Part shown: piece by piece, positions 44,876 through 56,009 of the stretch
Position numbering within the stretch: position 1 is the first letter of the stretch
Layout: each line of letters starts with the position of its first letter
Source of the DNA: Lumbricus terrestris
Lineage: Eukaryota > Annelida > Clitellata > Crassiclitellata > Lumbricidae
Assembly (NCBI GenBank): GCA_949752735.1
Contig: OX457037.1
Span: 67,459,811 to 67,523,810, forward strand
Length of the DNA stretch: 64,000 nucleotides
Direction of reading: 5' to 3'
Notes under the pieces: generated by a model
The model's database searches: none
The model's input: only the letters and a program-made list of their open reading frames with translations
Told to the model about the DNA's origin: nothing
Translations under genes and position numbers: made by a program

Positions 44876-45075
44876 ATCCCCTTTTTTGAAAAATGCGTAG
44901 ACCTGTAATTGAAATTGTTTTGCTCCAGTCAAAATTTGAAGTGACTCTAATTGTTTTGAGTGTCCTAAGCAATGTTCAGAGACAGCCAAATCGAATTTAT
45001 ATAGTGACTCTGAGTGTTCTTAGGTGTTTTAAATGTTCCAAGTGCTCTAAAACCAAAGCAAAAAATAACGAAAAG
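44876..45075. repeat. Inverted copy of 52980-53180
   Basis: Contains AAATTTGAAGTGACTCTAAT and AGTGACTCTGAGTGTTCTTA; the reverse complement of both words is found near 53045-53140. Confidence 0.8.
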
Positions 45076-45094
45076 ATAGCAAATTCCTTACTTT

Positions 45095-45200
45095 AAAGCA
45101 ACGGTTCTCAGCCTGTGGGTCTCGACCCCACGGGGTCGCCTGACGATTTGTCAGGGGTCGCCTGAGTCCTTCAGAAATTTTTGTGAAATATATTGGCCTA
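45095..45200 (+). mobile_element. hAT (Charlie-like) terminus fragment
   Basis: CAACGGTTCTCAGCCTGTGG followed by TCTCGACCCC matches the well-known CAGTGGTTCTCAACCTGTGGGTCGCGACCCC ends of Charlie-type hAT elements. The other end is not visible; 45200-45700 is otherwise unassigned intron. Confidence 0.65.
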
Positions 45201-45707
45201 ATAGCAAAAAATTTCAACGCTAGGCATATATCTACTACATTATAGCAACTTAAAATAAATTTTTAAATCTACTTTTCTATGATTTATTCGAAAGATTGCG
45301 GCAGTTAGGCCTATATTTGAGATGTGACTTAATAAAATCGGTTATGGTTACTTTTTGTTACTTTACGTTTTTAAATCGTCAAAAAACGGTGGGTGGCCTC
45401 TCTAATAGTGGTTTAACTTATTTATTTTGATGAAATCTGGTCATCATGTGTAAATATGAATTGTCTTTAAGATTGTAGAATTTCATTTCGAAATTCTTAC
45501 TTCGGGCCAAGATATTGGTAAAAACTTTTGGGGGGGTCTTTTTTGGCCCACTCTGTAGTTTTCTGCCCATTACCCGGCATTTCTTACTGTCTGGTTATTT
45601 TGCTGTTGTCATCAGACACAGACTCACAGAGTCGTGTTTCTTTCCGCTTGGAAATGCTAACTCAAGAGAATACTTTAAAGTGTTTGAAGAATTTGTTTCT
45701 ATTGCAG

Positions 45708-46711
45708 ATGAAGTTCTGAGCGGCTACAAGTCTGATCCGGTTTTACTCAAGACGATCAAAGGAAAGACGAAGGAAAAAGCGATCCGTGGGTTGACGATCT
45801 TAGACAACGAATTGTTTGTCGTGAATGACAAAAGTTCAGAAGTTGAAGTTTACGATTCGATGAAATTTTGTTACAGTCGTCGGTTCATCGTGGAGAATTT
45901 AATTCGTCCAGAGGACATAGCATCCTGCAACATAAATAAATGTCTCTACATCGTAGATTATAAAAGCCTCCGTAAGTTGAAGGACATCTTGAGAGTTGGT
46001 ACAAATGGAACATTAATAAGTACCTGGTCAACAGGAGACTTTGATAGTCCCTTATGGGAGGGCAGTCTGTCAGTTACAGGTGAAACGAATGTCATTTTAA
46101 CTCTCCGTTGGGAAGAGAAATTACAGGAATATTCTTCAGATGGACAATTGATCCGTGAAATAAATCTATCATTAACTGCAGGCATTCATCGTCCAATGCA
46201 TGCTATAAAACTGACCAATGGTGATTTCCTGGTCTGTCATGGCTTTGGTAATAATGATCTGCATAGAGTGTGTATAGTGGATGCAGATGGAAACCTTAAG
46301 AATTCATTTGGTGGAAAACGTGGATCCGTCATCGGACAATTAAATCAACCAGTCCATTTGTCTGTCGATGCAAATGGTTTCGTGATGGTCGCTGATAGAT
46401 CCAACAATCGAGTTTTGTTATTGGACTCAGGCCTGAAATTTAGGAGAGAAATTCTCTCAAAGGAAAAACACGGGCTGTATATACCAACGAAGATTCATCT
46501 GGATGAGTTACGTGGTCGACTATTTGTTGTTGAAGACTTAAGCCTGTTTGGCAGTGATAGAAAGATTTCGATTTTTGATTTTATAGGCTATAAATGCGTA
46601 ACAATGTATCCCACATGGGCGGAGAGGGAACGGTCCCCCTCGATGTATGCGGTGGGGGACGGCCCGTGCATTTGTCCCCCCCCCCAATCTTTAAGTGTTA
46701 GGTGTTCATGA
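45708..46711 (+). CDS. TRIM-NHL gene copy 2, NHL exon (C-terminus replaced by a MITE)
   Basis: The acceptor TCTATTGCAG precedes 45708 and the frame is phase 1, continuing the gene from 41294. About 300 residues align with the copy-1 NHL exon: LLKTIK near the start, RPEDIASCNINKCLYIVDY, IREINLSL, MHAIKLTNGDF and an NHL block (PVHLSVDANGFVMVADRSNNR) around 220 residues in. The propeller would read substrates for the RING domain. The end is altered: after MYP the frame enters a MITE at 46614 and adds 32 MITE-encoded residues before TGA at 46709-46711. Removing the insertion would give an Asn and a TAA at 46955-46957. The frame is open upstream to 45515, but that would need a TTG start and includes intron. 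Confidence 0.9.
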
Positions 46712-46944
46712 ACATCTGGCGACGTAATAATGTTAGAAGAAGAGACTTCGAACAAATGATCAAATGATGAAATGACTAAAACATGTCATCAACTTTTTTC
46801 CTCGAGATTTCGGCCAAATTACTAAAAAAAAGGTCGTCATAAATTTTCGTCAGCGACTCAACTATTCGTCCACCGAAAATCTCGCGTCCTTCCTTCGGCC
46901 GCTCGTTCGTCCCCCGCAGGTTGTGGACCAAGTCTCCGCCCATG
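46614..46944. mobile_element. hAT-type MITE with TSD GTATCCCA inserted in the NHL exon
   Basis: Ends CATGGGCGGAGA and TCTCCGCCCATG, 331 bp, flanked by GTATCCCA at 46606-46613 and 46945-46952. The interior has a C run and a TCGTTCGTCCCCCG stretch. It belongs to the CATGGGCGGAG family with 47016-47174. Confidence 0.92.
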
Positions 46945-47015
46945 GTATCCCAATTAATGTTTTCACTTGAAATCCAGATAAATTGTATTGTTTCTTATTA
47001 TTATTAACCCACTGT

Positions 47016-47174
47016 CATGCATGGGCGGAGTTTGTTTCCGTTCTTGGAGGGGCTAAAGCCTTCTTGGTGGGGGGGGGGCTAAGCCCGGGAAAAGATACCA
47101 TTTACACGGCAAAAATGTATCTGGGTCTTCTTGGGAGGGCTTAGCCCCCTAGCCCTTGATAAACTCCGCCCATG
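47016..47174. mobile_element. hAT-type MITE with TSD CCCACTGT
   Basis: A 159-bp element with inner inverted ends CATGGGCGGAGTTT and AAACTCCGCCCATG. CCCACTGT flanks it at 47008-47015 and 47175-47182. The left end carries an extra CATG. A run of G and TTAGCCCC words are inside. Confidence 0.88.
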
Positions 47175-47587
47175 CCCACTGTGACGGTGTCTTTGTAGCC
47201 TACAATACTCTTATACGTCTTATCAAAGACTATAGGACCTTAAAGTAGAGTTGTGTGCGCCAGTTGTGTTAAGCCAAGCATGCATTGGTTCTGTAGTAAA
47301 ATTTATTCATTACCAGCATACAAAAACAGGCATCTTGAAATATAAAATATATGAAGATGAAGTATTATGTGGTGGACGATTCGCTGTGCTGGATTATTGG
47401 ATGTGAGACATGTCTTAACGATCAGGGCAAGATCGTCTGCTCAGATGTTCACCGTTTGCCGCGTTCTGAGTCGAAAACTGCACAGATGTTTCTGTTGATT
47501 CTGGTGGAAGTTGGCTATAGTCACAAGTGAAAATGCAGTTCGTCCGATTTCATCGCATGGTAAAAAAAAGATTTTATGTGAGCCAGA

Positions 47588-47848
47588 CAGTGGCGTAGCC
47601 AGGAATTTATGTAGGGGGGGTCGGAAATTTTTGCCTGGCCGGATGCCCTTTCTGACACCAACCCAACAGTATTACAGTAGATATAAAAAGATAATAAAGT
47701 AACAAAGGGAATAAAGTAAGAAAAACAATTGTTATTACAAGCAATTGTCTTGTTTTTTCTTATTCAAGTGGATAAATAACCTTTAAAAAACTTTTTCCTA
47801 GCCAATGGGGGGGGTTTAACCTCCAAAACCCCCTTGTCTACGCCACTG
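47588..47848. mobile_element. hAT-type MITE with TSD GAGCCAGA
   Basis: Ends CAGTGGCGTAGCCAGGAATT and TTGTCTACGCCACTG, 261 bp, flanked by GAGCCAGA at 47580-47587 and 47849-47856. It is the inverse-oriented relative of 49424-49661. Confidence 0.93.
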
Positions 47849-48511
47849 GAGCCAGATGATCAGTCGAAATTGTAGACTCTATATAGCAAAATTGAAAAAG
47901 TAGACTATGGCTTAGTCTAACAATTAATAGAAACAAAACAGTTGGACATAATTGTTGATTGAAGCGTGTGAGATCGTCGACGAGAGTCTTCTTCTCGCTG
48001 CATGGGTCGTTAAAAATGTGTATGAGCTATATATACGAACATTTAATTATTTATTTACAGTTTTAAAGTTAATATTAGATTATTCAAACTTAAAACTCTA
48101 AGAAATTCTTTCCTAGACAGTATCACGTATCCTGCACGGGTTATGAAATTCTTTCAGGAGCGAGCAAAACACAACGGTCAGGGTCGAATTTTTTGGAGAA
48201 TGGCTTGAAAAACGCAAGGCAGGAATAAAAAATGGGTGTTTTCATAGGGGTTTAAAAAAGTTATATTCTCAGTTTCACTTTGTGTACCATTATTATCATT
48301 AATGCTTGAGTATGAAGAAATTTTCTTAAAATGTAGTAGACCTATAGTTTAAAAAAATGGAAGGTCAAGTTCCAGTGCGGCAAGTGCCCCTCTTGCCCCT
48401 ATGTTTATGTGCGGGCACCCATGTTAACGAAGACATTTTGTTTCAAAATAGCGGACCATGCAAGATACAACGCCTGTGTATAGGCTACGCGTTACAAATA
48501 ATTATGGGCCT

Positions 48512-48795
48512 ACATTAGTGTAGGACTGTAGACCTATTGTAGGCCAGTGTTCAATGTTCATGGATGCATGCTAACTGATTTGTGTTTAATAGCAGTGGTG
48601 CATTGATTTTATTTATGTTGGACAATAATTCTTGTAGACTGTTATAGAATAGACATTAGTGTAGGCCTATCCTATATTCATAGATGAATGCTTCCCAAGT
48701 TGTGTTTAATGGCAGTGGTGCATTGATTTTATATGTAGTTCCTATGTTGGACTACAATTCTAGTAGACTGTTGTAAATTATATAATAGACATTGT
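48512..48795 (+). repeat. Tandem duplication, ~140-bp unit, two copies
   Basis: The unit carries TTGTGTTTAATRGCAGTGG, then TGCATTGATTTTAT and TAGTAGACTGTTRTA. Copy 1 is about 48512-48655 and copy 2 about 48656-48795, with point differences and a short insertion. Confidence 0.85.
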
Positions 48796-49423
48796 ATAAT
48801 CTTATACGACAGTATAGTTACGGCGTATTGAATGACCTTTCTACGGTGCATGCTGTGGGCCTACTGGTAACGTATTTAGTTTATAAAGTCTGACCGATTA
48901 CAGAACTCATCTTCAATGGAAAGAGAAACGCCAATTGACTATACCTTTTCAGTTCCATTTACACAAAACAGCTGACTTTATGTAAGCTATAACTAAACTC
49001 CAAACGGTGTCGATTCTTGCTTTTACCTTTGCTTCTTCATTCTTGTCTTATCATGTTGATGATGACTAGACTAGATATAGGCTTTAGCTCCTTCTCATCA
49101 CAAGTCGATTCAACTTATCCCTTGATTATAATCCTACACTCACACGCATATTTGCATGTATATAATAATATTTTCACTGTATTCTTTGCTCTAAATGTGC
49201 ATTGTGAATAGGCCCTAATTGTGGAATGTTTACATTGAATCGATTCCAATAAATTTGATTTGATTTGTTGGGTATACATGCAGCAACCACACACAGTTGA
49301 GATTCATTTGACAATGAAATGAATTTCATTTCGCAACCATGCATTCACGTATATTCAGCATAAGCTTAAACAGAGAACTCAGTTACTGTTGGCTTGTTAT
49401 AGATTTGCGGTATAGACGAGAAT
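48796..49423. other. Intergenic DNA with a LINE/SINE-like tail
   Basis: Near 49240-49265 the sequence ends GATTCCAATAAATTTGATTT with TTGAT repeats, typical of the simple 3' tails of LINEs or SINEs. I see no reverse-transcriptase block upstream. Confidence 0.4.
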
Positions 49424-49661
49424 CAGTGGCGTAGACAAGAGGGGTTCGGGGTTAAAACCCACCAATTGGCCTAGGAAAAAGTTTTTTACGGATAATTTTC
49501 CACTTAAATAAGAAAAAACAAAACAATTGCTTGTAGTAACAATTTTTTCTTACTTTATTCCCTTTTTATCAACTGTAATACTGTTGGGCTGGTGTCTGAA
49601 AGCACATCCGGCCAGGCCATAAAAGCCCAAACCCCATCATAAAATTCCTGGCTATACGCTG
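49424..49661. mobile_element. hAT-type MITE with TSD ACGAGAAT
   Basis: Starts CAGTGGCGTAGACAAGAGG and ends GGCTATACGCTG. ACGAGAAT is repeated at 49416-49423 and 49663-49670 (one extra G matches too). Internal words (ACTGTTGGGCTGGTGTC, CATCCGGCCAGGC) are the inverse of those in 47588-47848. Confidence 0.88.
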
Positions 49662-50425
49662 GACGAGAATCATGCGTTTACGAGTGTTTTTAATATATGC
49701 CATGCAGTAGGGCATTGCACGCTTTATAAGAGGAATAATCATTCGAAGACGATCTTATAATCAGATTACTTGTTTTTAAACGAATTAAATGTAATGTAAT
49801 GTAAAATGTAATGTAAATCTTCGAGAATTTCTCAGCGCCCTCAAAAGCCACTTCAGGAGACCAGCTTATTCACCGGTGCTAGACTCTATCTATATCAAGT
49901 CCGCAATAGCCAGAGCTGCCGTTTTCTTTCCGGTGCCAGGTCAAAATCCGGGGAAGCCAAGCCGAGGAGACAGCGTGGTGCTACGGTGGTTGTCGGTGAT
50001 GGTGGTAGTTGGGTGATGGAACCTGATTGGAATCTGGGTAGGACAGCTTGAAGAGTTCGGTTTTCAGACGTGAATGGAATGCAGCAGAGGAGAGGAACGC
50101 GTCAAACGCCTCAGAAAGGGATAGCAGTAGCCTAATTTGTAGGGGAAAGATTCAAATTCACGGTAGCATTCTGTGAAAATGGCGAAAGTCAAAAAAATCA
50201 GAGAGCTGAAATTTGGCCAAAAATCGTGGTAATTCGTGGCATCTGGGTAAATTCAAGGTATTCAAGCCAAATGCCAAAGTCACGAAATTCGCTGTTTTCA
50301 TGACATCGAGAATGTCTGCTGTCCGGGCCTGTCCCTAACCTTGGAGCAAGTTATACAAAATAATCTTGCGATTATTTTCAACATTGAACGTGCAGCTATA
50401 CGTGGAGTTCTGCACATATAGATAG
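49662..50425. other. Intergenic DNA with a short duplicated segment
   Basis: About 49800-49890 (CGAGAATTTCTCAGCGCC, AGACCAGCTTATTCACCGG) is similar to 51850-51930. Neither copy has an ORF or defined ends. Otherwise nothing is recognised. Confidence 0.45.
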
Positions 50426-51264
50426 GGTAGGGTGGGGCATAACGCCTAGTGTGGGGAAAACGCCCCCGCTGAATATCTTTGCAGTTGGCGACTTTTGGGG
50501 AAATTTGATAACTGCCCATGACAGCAGACGCCATTACGAACAATAATAAGTTGAAATGTGACCAATTTCTTGTTTCGGTGGAAGACAGCAAATAAAAGTT
50601 TCTTTTTCGTGTCTGTTTTCTAATTCTCGCATGCAATTCATTCAGCTGTAACTAATTTCATGTTTAAGGGATCGGTATGATCCTTATGTCATTATTTAGC
50701 TAAATAAGTGTACAACAGAAATATAACTTAAAACTATCGCTTCAGTTTAACAAATAGGCTACCCGTCAAAATCAATAATAACAGACAGCTGTGGATGGGG
50801 CAAAAGGCCTTAGACACTGCGGGGGTAAAGAGCCGCCCGGGGCGTTTTACCCCATTTCATGCGTAAACGCCAATTTCGTCAATAAATTTTGTTATTTTCA
50901 TATAAGTTTTTATGTTACAAGATATAAGACTTAGACCTCGCATCTGAGGAAGTTTTTTAAAATATTATAGTTGTGACTGTCAAAAATTAAAAGAATCCAG
51001 TTGCATAACGTTTTATCAATGCTCATTGTATGGTAGAGCCAATGGTGGCTTCTTGCCCTATGCATGGGGCAAGAAGTCCTTGCACACAAGTTTAATAAAA
51101 ATTTAGTTTTTACAAACTTGGGCTAACTCTAAGTAAAATCAACTTTTCTACTGAATAATGCATATAAAGCAGCTACTCGTCACCAATTTTGGTTGACTTC
51201 AGATTGCGCTACCTTATAGTGGGTGATGTCAAACGTTAAAGGGGGCGTTTTGCCCCACCCTACC
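50426..51264. mobile_element. DNA transposon remnant with GGTAGGGTGGGGC ends
   Basis: Inverted ends GGTAGGGTGGGGCATAACGC and GCGTTTTGCCCCACCCTACC. Inner degenerate copies (GGGGCAAAAGGCC near 50795, GGGGCGTTTTACCCC near 50840) repeat the terminal word. No transposase is visible, and the flanking duplication is unclear. Confidence 0.8.
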
Positions 51265-51279
51265 AATAATAGATGAACA

Positions 51280-51680
51280 CAATGGCCTTTATTGAGACTT
51301 TTGGTAGACTCAAGCAGGTCGATGAGAGAAACTCCTGCACCGTAGACAGAGAGCCGAGGAAAATTGGAATCAAATTGAAATAATGAGAGTGTGGGCACGA
51401 TTACGATAGCCTACCGTATAGGCCTAATGGATATTATATATATATAATATATATATAATTATGAGTTTATTAAGTTGTTCATATGAAGTTTAAACTGATT
51501 ATAGTTAGATGCCTGAAGGTCGTCTGCATAAGATTGACTCAAGAGAGAACCAGCTGCGAGGAGATTGCCAAGGTCTGCAGTGTAGATAATGCAAAGCAAT
51601 GCACCCAGAACAGAACCTTGTGGCAAACCATATGGGGGCAGGACTCAGGAGCTCAAATATTATATTATTATATTATACTT
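51280..51680 (-). pseudogene. LINE reverse-transcriptase fragment with GLPQGSVLG and YADD
   Basis: The minus strand translates as YGLPQGSVLGALLCIIYTAD at 51600-51650 and then SQSYADDLQAS near 51510-51540. These are the conserved palm motifs of non-LTR reverse transcriptase. A run of TATATA interrupts the frame near 51430-51465. The fragment is short and inactive. Clade is probably CR1-like. Confidence 0.8.
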
Positions 51681-51689
51681 TAAAGGGCG

Positions 51690-52079
51690 TAAATCTTTTT
51701 TATATAATCACCCAGCATGGGCGGCGATAGCCCCCTAAAAGTAGCGGAGGCCTAGGGTATATTTGCCCATCTTTCCCTTCTCGGCGGGTGTGGGTGCAAG
51801 AACAGAAACTCTACCTTGTAAGGAGACCTCATGCAATGACTCAGCCTATAATGTAATGTAAATCTCCGAGAATGTCTCAGCGCCCACAAAAGCCACGTCA
51901 GAGAGACCAGCTTATTCACCGGCGCTTTATCAAATCAAGTTTCCTTAAGAGCGCGACGCTAATTAGGCCTACTTCGTACCTTTTTCCGGCAGAAGTAAAA
52001 TCTTCACCCCTCGATCACTACAGAAATTTCCCCAACGCCTATGGCTGTGGTCGAGGGTACAAGCGGATATACAGAGTGT
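51690..52079. other. Unassigned DNA
   Basis: Contains the second copy of the 49800-type short repeat. No ORF or ends recognised. Confidence 0.4.
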
Positions 52080-52690
52080 AGGCTTTCTCACATCACAAGT
52101 GTGTGTGTTTAGTATATGGGGAAAATGACCTGCAGACTGGCCTTGGAAACGGTATTATCACTCGTCAGTTAACGGAGCCAAATAAGCTACAATCTACATT
52201 CAACAATCTCCTCGGTAGTCAATCAGCCAGCCATCAGTTGCAGTCTCTGCCGTCCTCATTTTAGACAACTGCAGACGCGTTCCTGGAGCGACATATACAA
52301 AGAAACATTTCCGCAATACGTGAAGCCACTCCGCCAGAATTTTGTCACTGATCACCGTCTCCCCGTCCTATGATTATGAGGTGACTCACTGGACTAGAAT
52401 TGCGAATAAGCTGATTTTAGCATCTGCGACGAAGCCATTCGAGCAGGATACTGTTCCTACATTTCTCATTCAAGAACTTATACACTGCAGACGACTTTCT
52501 ACCGTTCTTCACTGCGCTTTGCAGCCTGTCGATCCAGGAAACTAATCTTCCGTCCTTTAAAAAAGTCAATTCTGCTTCTGTTCTGAAGCGAGATTCTGGA
52601 CCCAAGTGATCCAGCCATCTATACACTATACAGGCCAATTGCCAATGTTACGTTCTTGTCTAAAATGTTAGCACACTAAGTCTTATAGCA
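52080..52690 (+). pseudogene. LINE reverse-transcriptase N-terminal fragment
   Basis: In broken frames the + strand gives LPSFKKVNSASVLKRDSGPK near 52550-52600, then SHLYTIQANCQC / YRPIANVTFLSKM-like near 52620-52665. This corresponds to the KKPxLDP...NYRPISNLxFLSK block that opens CR1/L2 reverse transcriptases. Stops and frameshifts make it inactive. Part of the same LINE resumes at 53520. Confidence 0.6.
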
Positions 52691-53300
52691 GGGTGGGTTT
52701 AGGTGCATCTAGGTCCCGTTGGATCCCAGCCCATTTTCACATACAAAAGGACACTTATAAATATACAGCTGTGTGGTTTTAGGTGCATTGTTGGATCCCA
52801 GCCCATTTCCGCGTACAAAAGGGTTAAGTATTACCGAACGTTTTCTATACTTTTTATCCCCCGTATTAATCGTGCCCCCCAAATGAAGAAAAGTGGAAAA
52901 GTCACTTCCGCATGTATAGTTTTGGCAAATTAATTTTCATCTGCTTTGTTTTGAACAATGACACTAACATGTTTGTTTATTCCTACTAGATAATTTTTTG
53001 CTTTGGTTTTAGATCACTTGGAACTTTTAAAACACTTAAAAACGCTCAGAGTCACTAAATAAATTCGAGTTGCACTTTCTCTGAACATTGCTTCGGACAC
53101 TTAAAACAATTAGAGTCACTTCAAATTTTGATTAGGGCACAAATTTTTCAATTAGGCCTATACGCATTTTAAAAAAAGGGGATAGACGGGTTCATCCCCC
53201 CAGATTGTCTAGACCGGTTAATTCCATCCGGAGGAATAGATTAATTCATCCCCCCGGATAGCTTTCAGGGGGATACTCCGTTTCGTGACACCGGCGTTAG
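52691..53300. repeat. Composite repeat region inside the LINE remnant
   Basis: A direct duplication (TTGGATCCCAGCCCATTT.C words at 52720 and 52792) opens the block. 52980-53180 is the inverse of 44876-45075, and 53200-53300 is the inverse of 42290-42446. The block may be a transposon that split the LINE copy. Confidence 0.65.
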
Positions 53301-53519
53301 TTCCTTGTTGTCTACGTGTGACCTCACTGCTTTGCCGCTGAAGCAGTGTCCTGTGTCTATAATGTCCAATAAGCCATTGGCGAAATCTAATAATGGATGG
53401 CCTCAAATAACCTCCTGCTAAATCCCTATGTGGTTCGGTACTCGCAGGCAATTGACGTAGCCTACATTGATCTGCGCTTACAGTAACTGGCAGCAACTTT
53501 TCCTGATATCCTGTTCTCT

Positions 53520-54235
53520 CTTACAGTGCCATACGATCTGAGTCACTTTGGATCAAGAGCTCAATTTCCCACAGCATATCAATTTGGTCACTGGAAGTCG
53601 CTACTAGCCTACCAGCTTCGGCAACTCCGAGTTGTCTCGAAATCCCCACTCATAAGGCTACTGGCTCTTGTGCATGCCTTTGTCACCAGTAGAATATTGA
53701 TCACTGCAATTCGGTAGCCTACTCGTTAGTCTGCCAAGTAACTGTATTTGGCGCATTGACCGAGTTCTTCGTTCAGCTGCTCGCCTCATTGGCCACATTC
53801 TTAATATGCCAAAGCCTGCCGACATGATTGTATATGCGTGACGTTCTTCATTGGCTTCCAGTTTCTCAGCGCTATCCTACTGAGTTGATACACTTGTTTG
53901 GCGCTGCCTTCTTGATTGCGCGGCATCGTATACTTGTATGATATTATTTCATCTTTAATCGCGCAGCCCGTCAAGATCTTCGCTCTTCGGCAACGGAGGA
54001 GCTTTTGGTTCCGCGAGTTCTCACTTCTATCTGACAGCGCCGAGTCTTTTCGATTGCGGGTCCCGCCATCTGGAATGACCTCACATAGCCTTGCGATTGA
54101 TGCCTAGACTAAACTGAGCAAACTTCCTGCTTTTTTAAATTCGCACAAATCCTACTCTTTAGCAGTGGCTGGGCTGGGAGCGCCTCTGAGTAGCTCTCTT
54201 TAAGAGACGCTATATAAAATCTTGGAATGAATTAA
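53520..54235 (+). pseudogene. CR1/L2-like LINE 3' part
   Basis: Broken frames give LRQLRVVSKSPLIRLLALVHAFVTSR near 53625, then RVLRSAARLIGHI, LHWLPV-like residues near 53850, and ATEELLVPRV near 53995. The 3' end GGGAGCGCCTCTGAGTAGC and CGCTATATAAAATCTTGG with an AATTAATTAATGA tail is typical of L2-group LINEs. Confidence 0.8.
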
Positions 54236-54841
54236 TTAATGAATGTAACGTGTAGACCTACTGACCGCTAATTTTGGCGCTATTGACCACTTGACCTGCC
54301 CATAATCAAGGTTAATGGTCATTTCCCGTTACAATATTAATTTATTCAGTTGCGCGCACTTATTTTCAGCGGTGCATTTTTGCAGATATCGAGCAGAAAA
54401 CGCCTTGATTGAGTACTACGGTTTGTTTTATGTATTCTAAGTCCAACTTGAGCTAAATGAACAGTAATATTCATAAGTTGAAGTAGGCGTAACTCGTAAG
54501 TAGGCTACGAGGAATTCAGTGACCCGTGTAAAAGGTCATGAAAGCGAAAGAAGCGGTCTGAATAACACAGATAAGTCAAAGCGATGCATAATACGTTCAC
54601 AGTATTGTAGTGTGGATAATTGAACTGATTTAGCAGAGAAAATTAACTTATGAACATTGGTTTACTTTTAAGATAGCCTAGTGCATCGCATACACCTACA
54701 CTGAAGGCACACTTAAAGCTTTTTAAAGGCACAGGCTTCGCCCTACATGTAGCCTACGTCAGACGGGCTTCTATTTATAGTGATATCAGAGCAGCGATTC
54801 AGATAGTGAAAGCAAGTGATCGATCGAAGAACAGTGAATCT
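54236..54841 (+). other. 5' flank of TRIM-NHL copy 3
   Basis: No clear TATA box close to the ATG. Near 54780 there is CTATTTATAGTGATATC, a possible TATA-like element about 65 bp upstream of the ATG. Otherwise nothing is recognised. Confidence 0.4.
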
Positions 54842-55973
54842 ATGGCTACCGAAGGTTCCAAACGTTTTTCATTTGAAAAGCAAGATCTGGACGACACAAT
54901 TAGTTGTTGCATCTGCATGAATGTCTTCACCGATCCAAAAGCCTTACCGTGCATTCATACGTTCTGCGTGAAATGTCTTCAACAAACCGGGATGAAAACA
55001 AACAAAGGACCCGGAGATGAGATGCCTTGTCCAATCTGCAGGCGACAGTTTAAGATACCTCAAGAAGGATTTTCTGGACTTCCTAATAACTTCCTCATTG
55101 CGAAGCTCATACAAGTGGCAAGTGTTCCAAACTCATCAAAATCAAGCAAATTATGCGAGGTATGTCTGGAGGCGAAAGAGGAAACGACAAAAGAGATATC
55201 GAAAGCTGATATGTATTGCACTGACTGCAATCAGAAGTTGTGCGAAGAATGCTGCAAACAACACAGAAAATTTAAGTTACATAAGAATCATAAATTGATA
55301 CCAATAAATGAACAACTAGTAAGTGATGAAAATGCAAAGGCAAATCTAGCACCCAGTATTTGTGAACTCCATGAGCAAAGGGTTCTGGACATATACTGCA
55401 ATGAATGCAAGACAGTGGAATGTGCTCTCTGTTTCATTGAGGGCCATAGACAGCATGAAGGTTTTCATGTCAGCAAACGTGTGGACGACTTTCGTAAACA
55501 GATAGAAAGCAATATTAAAACTTTAAATGGGTGCAGCGCCAAGGCTCATATGAAAAAAGAGGAACTCAATAAGATTAAGGAGGATATGCAGCAGAAAGTG
55601 GAGAGGTTGGAATGTGATGTAATAAGCAGAAGAGACGAGTTGAAACAGTTTGTGGATTCTCAGGCACATTCTCTGATGCAGAGTATCTGTTCATTAAGTC
55701 AAGCCAAATTTAAAGAAATTCAGATGGAAGTAGATGACACTGATGCACATATGTCCTGCTTACAGAGCTACAGTTCTTACTGCCATAAAATTATGGCTAA
55801 AGGATCATCTAGCGATATATGTCGGGTATTTTCGGACTTGTCCCAGAAAGCAGGCGAGTTGCAAAGTCAGTGTCAGTCTCTAATGGAAAGAAAATATCAG
55901 CCTTTTAAGGTCTGCTTTACAAGATCGGAATTCGAAGAATTTCTTGAAGAAAACATTGTTGGGAATATTGAAG
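54842..55973 (+). CDS. TRIM-NHL gene copy 3, exon with RING, B-boxes and coiled coil (gene continues past window)
   Basis: I start at ATG 54842 (ATGGCTACCGAAG), which aligns with the start of copy 2. The open frame reaches back to 54806 only through a GTG. The exon ends at donor GAAG|GTAAGT, phase 1, giving 377 residues plus a split Gly. Conserved RING ligands lie at residues ~25-70 (CCICMNVFTDPKALPC, CIHTFCVKC, CPICRR). B-box 1 (CEVCLEAKE ... CEECCKQH) spans about 105-152, B-box 2 (CELHEQR ... YCNECKTVECALCF) about 176-215, and the coiled coil runs to ~330. The shared donor and phase predict the same downstream design as copy 2. Its NHL exon must lie beyond 64000. Confidence 0.92.
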
Positions 55974-56009
55974 GTAAGTGATTTCTATTGAATTAAGAAA
56001 CTTTCTATC

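Noticed and set aside
45515..45707. Extension of the NHL ORF upstream to a start codon at 45515
   Set aside because: The first codon is TTG, the sequence is low-quality coding, and a good acceptor at 45701-45707 gives the same phase as the paralogue.
54806..54841. Start of TRIM copy 3 at 54806
   Set aside because: That codon is GTG. The ATG at 54842 aligns with the ATG of copy 2.
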